Source of the DNA: Plut-88900 sp965116945
Lineage (GTDB): Bacteria; Chloroflexota; Dehalococcoidia; Plut-88900
Reading direction: 5' to 3'
Length of the DNA: 64,000 nucleotides
Assembly (NCBI GenBank): GCA_965116945.1
Contig: OZ220734.1
Location: forward strand, 434,001-498,000
Every line of letters begins with the position of its first letter. Position 1 is the first letter of the stretch. Made by a program: the position numbers and the translations under genes. The notes under the pieces were generated by a model. It was given only the letters and a program-made list of their open reading frames with translations, was not told the origin of the DNA and did not search any database. Of this stretch, positions 24,848-33,010 are shown piece after piece.

Positions 24848-25267
24848 TTAGAGAATCTGCATGAATTCGGTTTCAGGTATGACTACGATGGCGCTGCGGG
24901 AGTCGGCGACGACGGCCCGGTCGTAGTCATCCCAGTCAGGGTGGGGTTTGCCGGAGGCAGCCTGATAAACGTCACGGAGGACTTGCCGAAGTTCGTCGGG
25001 AGCGGTGTGACCTGGTGAGAAGAGTTTAGCATTGCCCTGGAGGACTACGTAGCCCCACCAGTCGGGCTGGGAGACCAGGATGGAACACCTCGGGTCCCGG
25101 CGCAAGTTGGCCAGCTTGGCCGGTACTCCCGAAACGGTAAATGCCACACCATCTCCATAAAGTCCGCAAGTAACTATGCTCATCTGTGTTGCACCATTCC
25201 TGCGGTATGTGGTGATGACGGCGTTGTGGTTTTCGGAGAGGAACTGCCGTACGTTTTCTGACAGCAT
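24848..25267 (-). CDS. PPOX-class F420-dependent oxidoreductase
   Basis: A 139-residue split-barrel protein of the PPOX superfamily. NHNAVITTYRRNGATQMSIV, KLANLRRDPRCSILVSQPDWWGYVVLQGNA and the C-terminal VVIPE segment match the F420-binding Rv1155-like proteins. I chose ATG 25267, which begins the conserved domain and leaves an eight-base gap after the Rid gene; the earlier in-frame start adds 16 residues overlapping that gene. It is co-directional with the Rid and MTHFR-like genes. The substrate is unknown. Confidence 0.85.
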   Translation of the reverse strand: MLSENVRQFLSENHNAVITTYRRNGATQMSIVTCGLYGDGVAFTVSGVPAKLANLRRDPRCSILVSQPDWWGYVVLQGNAKLFSPGHTAPDELRQVLRDVYQAASGKPHPDWDDYDRAVVADSRSAIVVIPETEFMQIL

Positions 25268-25275
25268 GGGATTAT

Positions 25276-25656
25276 CTACTCGATGTAGGCGATTCCTTCT
25301 ATTTCTACCAGCCACTCGGGCTTGGCGAGGGCGGAGACGACGATTGTAGAGTTGGCGGGGGGATTGTCGCCATAGGCTTCTTCACGAGCAGCGCTTACGG
25401 CGGCGTACTGGTCGAGATCGGTTATGTAGGTGATGGTCTTGACCATGTTGGCGAGGCTACCGCCATGGGCACGGCAGAGGTCGTCGAGGTTCTTGTAGAT
25501 CTGCTTTAGCTGTGTAGCAGCGTCGTCACCCACGGTATTCATGTCGTTGTCGAGTGCGATCTGGCCGGAGATGTGTACGGTGTTGCCAATCTTGACCGTG
25601 GCGCTAAGGCCTTTCAGATGGTAGACGTTGTCGGGATTAACTCGCTCTATGGGCAT
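25276..25656 (-). CDS. Rid family (YjgF/YER057c/UK114) protein
   Basis: A 126-residue trimeric Rid-fold protein with VYHLKGLSATVKIGNTVHISGQIALD, a central MVKTITYITDLDQYAAV segment and a C-terminal STIVVSALAKPEWLVEIEG strand pair. In RidA the arginine before that strand (PxRS) binds the imine or enamine substrate. Here the position reads PPANST, so the arginine is missing and classic 2-aminoacrylate deaminase activity is not expected. It lies eight bases from a PPOX gene and may share its pathway. Confidence 0.88.
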   Translation of the reverse strand: MPIERVNPDNVYHLKGLSATVKIGNTVHISGQIALDNDMNTVGDDAATQLKQIYKNLDDLCRAHGGSLANMVKTITYITDLDQYAAVSAAREEAYGDNPPANSTIVVSALAKPEWLVEIEGIAYIE

Positions 25657-25694
25657 GAGACACCTCCGTTAGTGATTTTGCCTGCACGAGGTCA

Positions 25695-26525
25695 TTATAC
25701 AGGGGTGTAGGGGGCGGACATGGTGGGATTGAAGGAATCCATTACCTGCCTGGCCATGGTGTAGTCTCTGGCGCCGCCCGGGTAGATGGGGGCGATGAGG
25801 TAGAAATTCCGAATTCCTATCTGTAGGAAACGGCGTATGGTTTCGACGGCAACTTTGACCCCCGCGCTTTCGCAATCAATGCGTTGGCGGAGGGAGTCGG
25901 GGGTGGGGGTGAACGAGATGCCGCCTTTTACCAAGACCTGAACACCGAGGAACAGAGGTGCAGCAAAGCCGACACTGGAGAAAAACTGTTCCGTAGCCTC
26001 AAAGTCGAAGGTGGGTTGCACTAGAAGGAAATCGGCACCTGAGTGGATCTTTCGCTGAGCGAGGTGAGCTTCATTTTCGAAGCCCTTTGAGAGGTCTGCG
26101 ACGGCACCGACACAGAAGTCCCAATCGGGCCCTTTCAACTCTCGGATGAGTTCAGTGGGGGTGAATCGTTCTGAGGGAGGTATGTCGCGGACACCACGGT
26201 CGGCGTCTCCTTGCAGAACCACGACGTTCTGCAGGCCCAAGTCTCGGGCGCGGGAGAGATTGTAAGTGAGCTTCAACCTGCTGGAATCCCTGGTGGCGAC
26301 GTTGAAGGCGACCTCGGTCCGGGTGTGGGCGCGGATGAGGTTGGCGGCAGTTATGGGATCGGGGCGGGTGGGGCGGGGAGCAAGGTAGGGGATGCTAAAG
26401 AGGTCGGGCTTGAGGGAAAGAGCTTCGCTGAGCCAGTTTGAGGCGGGGTTGCGGGGTGGGGAGAAGTCGCAGATGAACACAGGCCTCGTCCCCGAGGCGG
26501 AGAGTGTATCCGTGACCCGAACCAT
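25695..26525 (-). CDS. Methylenetetrahydrofolate reductase-like protein
   Basis: A 276-residue TIM-barrel protein related to MetF. The family landmarks are FICDFSPPR near the N-terminus, AFNVATRDSSRLKLTYNLSRA, NVVVLQGDAD (equivalent to the flavin-binding loop ALRGD), and HSGADFLLVQPTFD. MetF uses FAD to make 5-methyl-THF. In F420 organisms related enzymes can use F420, so the electron donor is open. It starts just after the ctaG stop, 10 bases away, and lies upstream of the Rid and PPOX genes, so it may be at the end of the long ctaC-to-PPOX transcript. Confidence 0.83.
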   Translation of the reverse strand: MVRVTDTLSASGTRPVFICDFSPPRNPASNWLSEALSLKPDLFSIPYLAPRPTRPDPITAANLIRAHTRTEVAFNVATRDSSRLKLTYNLSRARDLGLQNVVVLQGDADRGVRDIPPSERFTPTELIRELKGPDWDFCVGAVADLSKGFENEAHLAQRKIHSGADFLLVQPTFDFEATEQFFSSVGFAAPLFLGVQVLVKGGISFTPTPDSLRQRIDCESAGVKVAVETIRRFLQIGIRNFYLIAPIYPGGARDYTMARQVMDSFNPTMSAPYTPV

Positions 26526-26535
26526 GAATTGTAGT

Positions 26536-27381
26536 CTAGCCCATTTCCTTCATGCGCTGGGCGGCTTCCAGACGGTCCTTTTCTTCTTCCTTGGCAGCCC
26601 AGTTGAAAAAGATTATGCCCGCAGCAGCCAGGAAGATCAGGAACCCCGGCAGTTTCATGATCACACCCCCGACTTGCTGATCAGCAGCTGCGGAAATGCC
26701 CCAGAGTTCGGGGGCTTTGGCGTAGGTCTCGTAGAGAACACCGTCTGCGAATGTAATCAGCGCGCCGACAATGGCGGGGGGCACGGAAAGTATGAACATG
26801 TACAGCACCTGGGCACCGTAAGGGAGTCGGGGGAGTTCTTTCATGGGGCTGAGCACGGGCCACCACATGATGACGCCAGTGGCGATGAAGGTAATGTGCT
26901 GGATGATGTGGACGGTCAGGTTCTTCAAACCGGCTTCATAGACGGCGGGGACGTGCCACACGGCAAAGACGATGTTGAACAGCAGGGCAGCCAGAACGGG
27001 GAAGGTCAGGACCCTAGCTATTCCGTAGGCACCGGGGAGGTTCAAAATGGGCCTCAGCATCCATCCGGGAGTGCCGAGGAGCATCAGGGGTGGGCCTACA
27101 AGCACCAGCAGGAGGTGCTGGATCATGTGGGCACTGAAGAGGTAATGGTCGCTGAGGGGGTCGAGGGGGGAGTAAAGCGCGAAGAAGATAGACCAGAGGC
27201 CAAGGGTGAAAAGGACTATGCGTCGGGTGGGGACTTCCGAGGAGCCCGGGAAGCGGGTGCGGAGGGGGCCAACGCTCAGGAGGTAGAGCACTTCCAAGAG
27301 GATGACTCCGATGACGACGCTGATATCGCCGCCCCAGTCGAGCCAGGAAAATTCGGGGGTGAAATCGACTTCAACCGGCAA
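26536..27381 (-). CDS. ctaG: Cytochrome c oxidase assembly factor CtaG
   Basis: A 281-residue polytopic protein of the caa3-type CtaG family, required for copper insertion or assembly of caa3 oxidases. About seven membrane segments are visible. Conserved histidines occur in FSAHMIQHLLLVLVGPPLMLLG, NIVFAVWHVPAVYE and VHIIQHITFIATGVIMWWP. It is the last gene of the ctaC-D-E-F-G run, 57 bases after ctaF. The C-terminus is a charged cytoplasmic tail. Confidence 0.92.
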   Translation of the reverse strand: MPVEVDFTPEFSWLDWGGDISVVIGVILLEVLYLLSVGPLRTRFPGSSEVPTRRIVLFTLGLWSIFFALYSPLDPLSDHYLFSAHMIQHLLLVLVGPPLMLLGTPGWMLRPILNLPGAYGIARVLTFPVLAALLFNIVFAVWHVPAVYEAGLKNLTVHIIQHITFIATGVIMWWPVLSPMKELPRLPYGAQVLYMFILSVPPAIVGALITFADGVLYETYAKAPELWGISAAADQQVGGVIMKLPGFLIFLAAAGIIFFNWAAKEEEKDRLEAAQRMKEMG

Positions 27382-27437
27382 GATGGACCTCGGGAGTCAG
27401 GAGCGGGAAACCAAAGGGCGCCCTACAAAGCCTTAGC

Positions 27438-27773
27438 TTATGTTCCGAGGATTTGGAACAGGGCGAGGAGGGCGAAAAGGGCTGCAGCGGCGATGGCCAA
27501 GCCGCCAAGGAAGAGCTTTGAGAACAGGATGTCATCGAACTTCAGGTGCATGTAGTACATGATGACGATGGCGAATTTCACTCCGGAGAGGACGATGAAA
27601 ACGAGGATAAAGAGGATCCTGTTGAATTCAAGGTAGAAGACACCGAACTCGATCAGTGTAATGACGCCGAGGATGAGGGCAATGATGATGTATGTGCGTA
27701 CAGTCGGGTGGTGCCCTTCCTCTTGAGAGGCGTGGGTTGGCTGGTCCGTAGCTTTCAGAGCGTCGTCTTGCAT
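27438..27773 (-). CDS. ctaF: Cytochrome c oxidase subunit IV
   Basis: A 111-residue three-helix protein of the prokaryotic oxidase subunit IV family. Membrane segments span about 27-48, 53-73 (ILFILVFIVLSGVKFAIVI) and 85-108. The MYYMHLKFDD segment between the second and third helices is the family signature. It lies between ctaE and ctaG with short gaps and is presumably a structural subunit stabilising the complex. Confidence 0.9.
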   Translation of the reverse strand: MQDDALKATDQPTHASQEEGHHPTVRTYIIIALILGVITLIEFGVFYLEFNRILFILVFIVLSGVKFAIVIMYYMHLKFDDILFSKLFLGGLAIAAAALFALLALFQILGT

Positions 27774-27808
27774 TCGCTTGGCTCTACGTTATCGAGTACT
27801 CAGTCTTT

Positions 27809-28492
27809 CTAAATGAACGGGACTTGCGATACAAGGTTGGAGAACATCGCGTGGCCGTCTGATGCTTCAGCACCGGCTGGGGCGTCGTTGGCGCCGAGGA
27901 GGTAGACGAGGGTGAAGATGATGATCCAGACGATGTCCACGAAGTGCCAGTAGAGGCCGGCGATCTCGACACGGAGGGAGTCCTTCTGGGTCAGGGTGCC
28001 GTTCAGGTTCTGGCCAAAGAGGGATACGAGCCAGATAACGCCGCCGGTGACGTGGGCGCCGTGGAACCCGGTCAGTATGAAGAAGCTGGTCCCGAAGAGG
28101 TTAGTTGTCGGGGACAGGCCGTAGTGTATGTAAAACTCACGGAATTCAAAGACCTGGAAGCCGAGGAAAACCGAGCCTAGCAAAGCGGTGCCGAGCACCC
28201 AGACCCGGAAGGCCTTATTGTCACCTTGCCTAATGGAATGGAGGGCCATCACCATCATAAAACTGCTCATAAGCAGGACGAAGGTGCTGACAGTGGTTAC
28301 CGGAACGTCTATAACGTCGGCGGGGTAGGGACCTACGATGCTCTGGTTACGGTAGACCAGGTAGGTAGAGATAAAGGTGCCAAAGAAAAGGCACTCCGAG
28401 CCGAGAAAGGCCCACATTGCGAGCTTGCGGTTATCAAGCCCTGTGTTAGTGGGATGCTCTTCGGGGTGATGGGTTGTAGCTACCTGGGCCAA
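27809..28492 (-). CDS. ctaE: Cytochrome c oxidase subunit III
   Basis: A 227-residue subunit III with about five membrane helices. The segments KLAMWAFLGSECLFFGTFI, TNLFGTSFFILTGFHGAHV and GLYWHFVDIVWIIIFTLVYLLG are diagnostic. No ATG is suitably placed: the frame opens further upstream but overlaps ctaD, whereas TTG 28492 has CGGAGAA seven bases upstream and gives the expected N-terminus MAQVATTHHPEEHP. It is co-transcribed with ctaD and ctaF. Confidence 0.93.
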   Translation of the reverse strand: MAQVATTHHPEEHPTNTGLDNRKLAMWAFLGSECLFFGTFISTYLVYRNQSIVGPYPADVIDVPVTTVSTFVLLMSSFMMVMALHSIRQGDNKAFRVWVLGTALLGSVFLGFQVFEFREFYIHYGLSPTTNLFGTSFFILTGFHGAHVTGGVIWLVSLFGQNLNGTLTQKDSLRVEIAGLYWHFVDIVWIIIFTLVYLLGANDAPAGAEASDGHAMFSNLVSQVPFI

Positions 28493-28518
28493 AAGAGTTC
28501 TCCGTAATGCCTTAGTGA

Positions 28519-30404
28519 CTAGTGACTGTCGTCCTTGGATACGGGCTCGGCGGCCCAGGCGTAAAGACCAACGATAGTTACGACAACGCCGATGGCGCTG
28601 TACCACGGACCGACTACGAAGAGAGCGCCCGCTAAGCCTAATCCTGCGGCCACTACGAGGGGCCAGTATGAGGGATCGGGCATGTGGATCTCGGGGTGGT
28701 CTTCCTCTTCATGCTCATTGTAAAGCTGGGCGCCTGGGGCGTCGGACCTTTCGATTGGGGTCGCGCCTTCGGAATCGTGACCGTACTTGAGGTCCCATGC
28801 GGGTTCCCGGCTGTGGACTGTCGGGATCTCAACGAAGTTGTAGTGGGGGGGCGGGGAGGACATGGTCCATTCGAGGGTGCGACCATCCCATGGATCTGCC
28901 CCGGCCCTCTCACCCTTCTTCAAGGAACTGAAGACGTTGTGGAGGAAGATCAGGAAGGAAGCGGCGAGGATGAAGGCCCCGACGGTCTGAAGCAGGTTGT
29001 AGGCCTCGAATCCGGAGACGGCGGAGTAGGTGTATACCCTACGGGGCATTCCCACGAGGCCGAGGATGTGCATGGGGAAGAAGGTGAGGTTAGAACCGAG
29101 CATGAGAAGCCAGAAGTGGAGCTTGCCCAGGTTGTCGTTGAGCATGCGTCCGGTCATCTTGGGGAACCAGTAGTAGATTCCGGCGAGGATACCCATGATG
29201 CTGCCGCCAAAGAGGACATAGTGGAGGTGGGCGACGATGTAGTAGGTGTCCTGCTGCTGGGCGTCGGCGGGGGGAGAAGCGTGAGTGACTCCACTGAGCC
29301 CGCCCAGGATGAACATGGCGACGAAGCCCACGGAAAAGAGCATGGGTGTAGAGAATCGTATAGAGCCTCCCCACATGGTACCCATCCAGTTGAATATCTT
29401 CACACCAGTCGGGACTGCGATAAGCATGGTGGTGACGGCGAATACCGAGTTGGCAACGTTGCCAAGGCCGACCGTGAACATGTGGTGGCTCCAGACGCCC
29501 CAGCCCATGAAGCCGATGACGATACCGGAGAAGATAACAATTTGTAGCCGAAGAGGGGTTTCCGGGAGAAGGTAGGGATGATTTCCGAGACTATTCCCAT
29601 GGCCGGCAATATGAGGATGTACACCTCCGGGTGGCCGAAGAGCCAGAAGACGTGCTGCCAAAGGACCGGACTGCCGCCTGCAGTAGTGTCGAAGAAATTG
29701 GTACCGAAAGTTCGGTCAAAGAGAATCTGGATCAGCCCGACAGTTATTACGGGCATGGCGGTTATCAAGAGGAAAGAGGTGACCAAGGTCATCCAGACGA
29801 ATGGGGGCATCCTCATGAGCGACATGCCGGGTGCGCGCATGTTAATTATGGTCACGGCAAAGTTAAAGGCACCGGCAAGGGAAGAGACTCCAAGGGTGAG
29901 AAGACCGAGACTGTAAAAGGTCATTCCCTGTCCCGTGGTAAAGGGTTCTTCAGTAAGGTTGGCGTATGCGAACCAGCCGGTATCCGGGGAGCCGAGTCCG
30001 GAGATGAAACCGCCATTCAGCAGCAGACCACCGAAGAGGAAGACCCAGTAGCTGAAGGCGTTGAGCCTTGGGAAGGCAACGTCTCGGGCGCCAATGGCGA
30101 GAGGAACGACAATGTTGAAGAAAGCGACACTCATGGGCATGACGCCGAGGAAGATCATAGAGAGGGCGTGCATGGTGAACATCTGGTTGAAAGTGCCGGG
30201 GTCAACCAGGGTGCTATCGGGCCGGGCGAGCTGGGTTCGGATGACGAGCGCTTCTATACCGGCGCCAAAGAAGAAGATTATGGAGGTAATGAGGTAGAGG
30301 ATGCCGATACGTTTGTGATCGACGGTAGTGATCCAACTCCAAGCGGTATCAAGGGTCTTGGACCTGGACGTTGCGCCCTCTATTACCTTGTCAACAGTTA
30401 CCAA
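28519..30404 (-). CDS. ctaD: Cytochrome c oxidase subunit I, one-base frameshift
   Basis: The catalytic heme-copper subunit, which reduces O2 to water and pumps protons. The N-terminal part (from TTG 30404) runs through WITTVDHKRIGILYL, the heme ligand region FTMHALSMIFLGVMP and the CuB/Tyr motif WQHVFWLFGHPEVYILILP, to RKPLFGYK. The sequence then continues one frame over as IVIFSGIVIGFMGWGVWSHH, followed by TYYIVAHLHYVLFGG with the last heme and CuB histidines. Adding one A to the AAA near 29549-29551 restores a continuous protein of normal length. The charged C-terminal extension ends in two extra membrane segments. The shift is either a homopolymer sequencing error or a loss-of-function lesion; error is likelier, given intact partners. 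Confidence 0.93.
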
Positions 30405-30467
30405 AATGAAGCCTCTTCGGGGTCGGGAATCAAATTATATTGACTTTCGATAGCCCTCTCAAGCGAA

Positions 30468-32072
30468 CTAGTTAAGGGTTAGGAGGTACTCGATTACGTC
30501 GGCTACTGCCTGCGGGCCGATGGTCTCTATGAAATTGGCGGGCATGAGGTCGGCGGGGAAGCCCTCGACGATGTAGGAATTAGTATCGAGGAGAGACTGT
30601 GTAATGTATTCCCTGGCGTCCATTCCCGGTATCCGGTTGCCGGCGGTATTGGCGATGCCCTGCTGGGTCGGGCCCAGGCCCACTGTGCCGTCGAGGGAGT
30701 GGCAGGTGACGCAAGTGAGCGGTGTGGATGTCTGGAAGACCTCGGCTCCCCGGGCGGCATCTCCGGGCGGTAGAACGACCGGAGTGGGACTCGGGGCGGG
30801 AGTAGCGGTGGGTGCGAAGGGGTCCGGGGTGGCAGTCGGGGGAACGGAGGCTGGGTCAGGGGTGGGAGTGGGGATAGCCTCGGCGGCCGGCCTCAGTGTG
30901 AGGAGGTAGGCAGTCAACTGCTTGACCTCTTCATCGGTCATAGCCTGAGTCGGGTCATTGTACACGGCAGCAAGCTCGGCCATGCGGTTACCGGGCTTGA
31001 ACTCCTCGGGGTTGCTGAGCCAGGACTCGAGGTTTGATTGAGTCAAGGGGGCAATACCGGAAGCCATGGTTGTGCGGGTGGCGAAGTGCTTCAGGTTCGG
31101 GCCGGGGACAACGTTGTTGCCCTCCATGAACTGGTTTCTCTGCTGTTCCCGTACTTCCAGCGTGGTGACGGCGTCCTTGTTGTGGCAGAGGACGCAACCC
31201 TTGCTCAAGAATACTGCCTGCCCGAGAAGGGCGTCGCCGGTAGGCGGCTGGGGCAGGGCGTTGTATGCCAGCTTCCAGCTATCGTAGTCATCCCATTCGT
31301 GGGCGACGACTACGAACTTCATGTCGGCGTGGGCGAGGCCACAGAACTCGGCGCAACGGCCTTCATAGATTCCAGCTTCGCTCGCCATGAACCAAGTCTT
31401 GTTAATGACGGTGGGGACAACATCGAGCTTCCCGGCAAGGTTCGGAATCCAGAAGCTGTGAATAACGTCGTCAGAGAAGAGGTCAACGTCGACCCGGGTG
31501 TTTATGGGGATGTGAAGCTCATTTGCTGTTTCGATTTCGTCGTCGGAGTAACGGAACTCCCACCACCACTGGTGGGCTCGAGCGGTGATGTGCATCCTAG
31601 GCACGGTAATTTCGTCGCCTACGGATGCTGTGGGAATGACAAAGCGGGCCTGCTCGACGGTGACCTCATTGGAGGGGTCTACAACCTCATCAACGACATT
31701 GAGGGTAACGTCGTAGTCGCTGGATGAGGAAGTATTGAAGATTACGAGGAGGGTAGGGATGGCCACGCCGATGAGGATAATAGTCGGGGCGATGGTCCAA
31801 GCGATTTCGAGCTTGGTGTGGCCGTGGGTCTGCTTGGGAATGGCCTGGCCCGGGCGTCGGCGGTAGCGGAACGCGCTGTAAATGAGTGCACCTTCCACGA
31901 CCACAAAGACAAGCGCTGCAAGGGCGAAGATGATCCAGAAGAGTTCCAACTGGCGTTGGGCGACTTCACCTTTTACTTCAAAGGTCGACTGATCGCCGCA
32001 ACTGGCGAGGAGGAAAAGGAAAGCGAAGAGGAGGGCGGGTAGGAGCGTCTTCCTGATTAGGCCTGGAGCCAA
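30468..32072 (-). CDS. ctaC: Cytochrome c oxidase subunit II fused to two cytochrome c domains
   Basis: A caa3-like subunit II of about 534 residues. It has a lipoprotein signal ending LFLLASC, two membrane helices, the cupredoxin domain with the CuA site (HSFW and CAEFCGLAHADM), and then two c-heme domains with CVLCH and CVTCH. The two heme domains are joined by a Pro/Thr-rich linker (about 40 residues). Electrons would pass from the hemes to CuA. I prefer TTG 32072: it gives a compact lipoprotein signal with AAGG upstream. The longer GTG start at 32132 lies almost on a candidate promoter. The terminal heme domain has a close free-standing relative at 47052-47561. Confidence 0.93.
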   Translation of the reverse strand: MAPGLIRKTLLPALLFAFLFLLASCGDQSTFEVKGEVAQRQLELFWIIFALAALVFVVVEGALIYSAFRYRRRPGQAIPKQTHGHTKLEIAWTIAPTIILIGVAIPTLLVIFNTSSSSDYDVTLNVVDEVVDPSNEVTVEQARFVIPTASVGDEITVPRMHITARAHQWWWEFRYSDDEIETANELHIPINTRVDVDLFSDDVIHSFWIPNLAGKLDVVPTVINKTWFMASEAGIYEGRCAEFCGLAHADMKFVVVAHEWDDYDSWKLAYNALPQPPTGDALLGQAVFLSKGCVLCHNKDAVTTLEVREQQRNQFMEGNNVVPGPNLKHFATRTTMASGIAPLTQSNLESWLSNPEEFKPGNRMAELAAVYNDPTQAMTDEEVKQLTAYLLTLRPAAEAIPTPTPDPASVPPTATPDPFAPTATPAPSPTPVVLPPGDAARGAEVFQTSTPLTCVTCHSLDGTVGLGPTQQGIANTAGNRIPGMDAREYITQSLLDTNSYIVEGFPADLMPANFIETIGPQAVADVIEYLLTLN

Positions 32073-32137
32073 TATGGGAACCTTTCGCGAGGTGTGAAGT
32101 AAGAGTTGCGCGTTGTCTGTAAAAATTTTCACTAGGG

Positions 32138-32166
32138 AGGGTAGCAGAGATAAAAAAGTCAGTCAA
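32138..32166 (-). promoter_or_regulatory. Candidate promoter of the ctaC operon
   Basis: On the minus strand, TTGACT (32166-32161) is followed after 17 bases by TACCCT (32143-32138), a fair -35 and a weak -10 element, in a locally AT-rich stretch. Transcription would begin close to 32130, leaving a leader of about 60 bases before TTG 32072. Confidence 0.4.
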
Positions 32167-32599
32167 GTATTTGCAACCGTACGGCTGAGGGGGAAAATGA
32201 CACATCAAATTCTAAATTTGTTCTTAACTTTCGAGAATGACCTGAAGGTGAGTAGAGGAACCAATGGGCCGGTGAGGAAGTACGGTGGATTAGACTCGCC
32301 CCCAGTTGCGAAAGAGGTGGTTGAGGGGGTGAAATCCAGACCCTTTTGGGTCATATAGAACTTCCTATAAGTCATGGAGAACTGGGCCCAGAAATCGTTG
32401 CCTCAGTCCACCTGCATTGCTCGTACTGTGAGTGCCTTGGGGTACGCGCGGGGCGATAACACTCTAGCTATTCTCCATTCTGCCTTGACTCGACGTTCTC
32501 AACAGTCCCCGGTCTTTCATCTTTGTGAAGAAGAACAGCATGTGCGCCTTGTTCAGGCTGGGGGGCGTCAATATAATTCGGAAGAAGGAGTTCGGAATT
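32167..32599. other. Intergenic region between divergent ctaC and unknown gene
   Basis: About 430 bases with lower GC than the surroundings and none of the dispersed repeats. It presumably holds the promoters of the divergent ctaC operon (left) and the gene starting at 32600. Only the ctaC-side elements could be picked out by eye. No RNA gene was recognised. Confidence 0.5.
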
Positions 32600-32989
32600 A
32601 TGGCTAGCAACTTCCGTACAGAGGGCTATATGGAGCGGGCAGATGCAGGGCTGGCGGAGGCCGCTGCCCAGCTGAAGGCGCTGTTGCAGGAAGCCGCCTC
32701 CCGACTCGATCCCTTCCCTTCCTTTTACGGAAGCCTGACGGTACGGGCCATTGAGGCGGAGCCTCCGCAGGGCCAATCATCCGATGTGGGATGCGTGGTG
32801 GTTTGCCCAGATGGAGAGCTGTACGAGCTGGAGGTTAGCTTTAATCCCTCTCCTTTGGGGTTTGCCACGAATATGGAGCGGGAGGAGAAGCTAACAAAGC
32901 TAGACCTGCCACCTCTGACGTATATCTCCTACGCTCACAGCGCCCTGTCGGAAGTCAGCAAACTGCTGGCGAGGTCCGGCAGGGCGTAA
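32600..32989 (+). CDS. Uncharacterised small protein
   Basis: A 129-residue soluble acidic protein. The N-terminal half is helical (AEAAAQLKALLQEAASRL) and the middle is beta-rich (GCVVVCPDGELYELEVSF). It does not match a family I recognise. I chose ATG 32600 because AAGGAG lies nine bases upstream; the frame extends 25 codons further but without family-like sequence. It converges on the lipoprotein gene, with 21 bases between stops. Confidence 0.65.
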   Translation: MASNFRTEGYMERADAGLAEAAAQLKALLQEAASRLDPFPSFYGSLTVRAIEAEPPQGQSSDVGCVVVCPDGELYELEVSFNPSPLGFATNMEREEKLTKLDLPPLTYISYAHSALSEVSKLLARSGRA

Positions 32990-33010
32990 GCCCTACCGGC
33001 CAGAGGCGGG

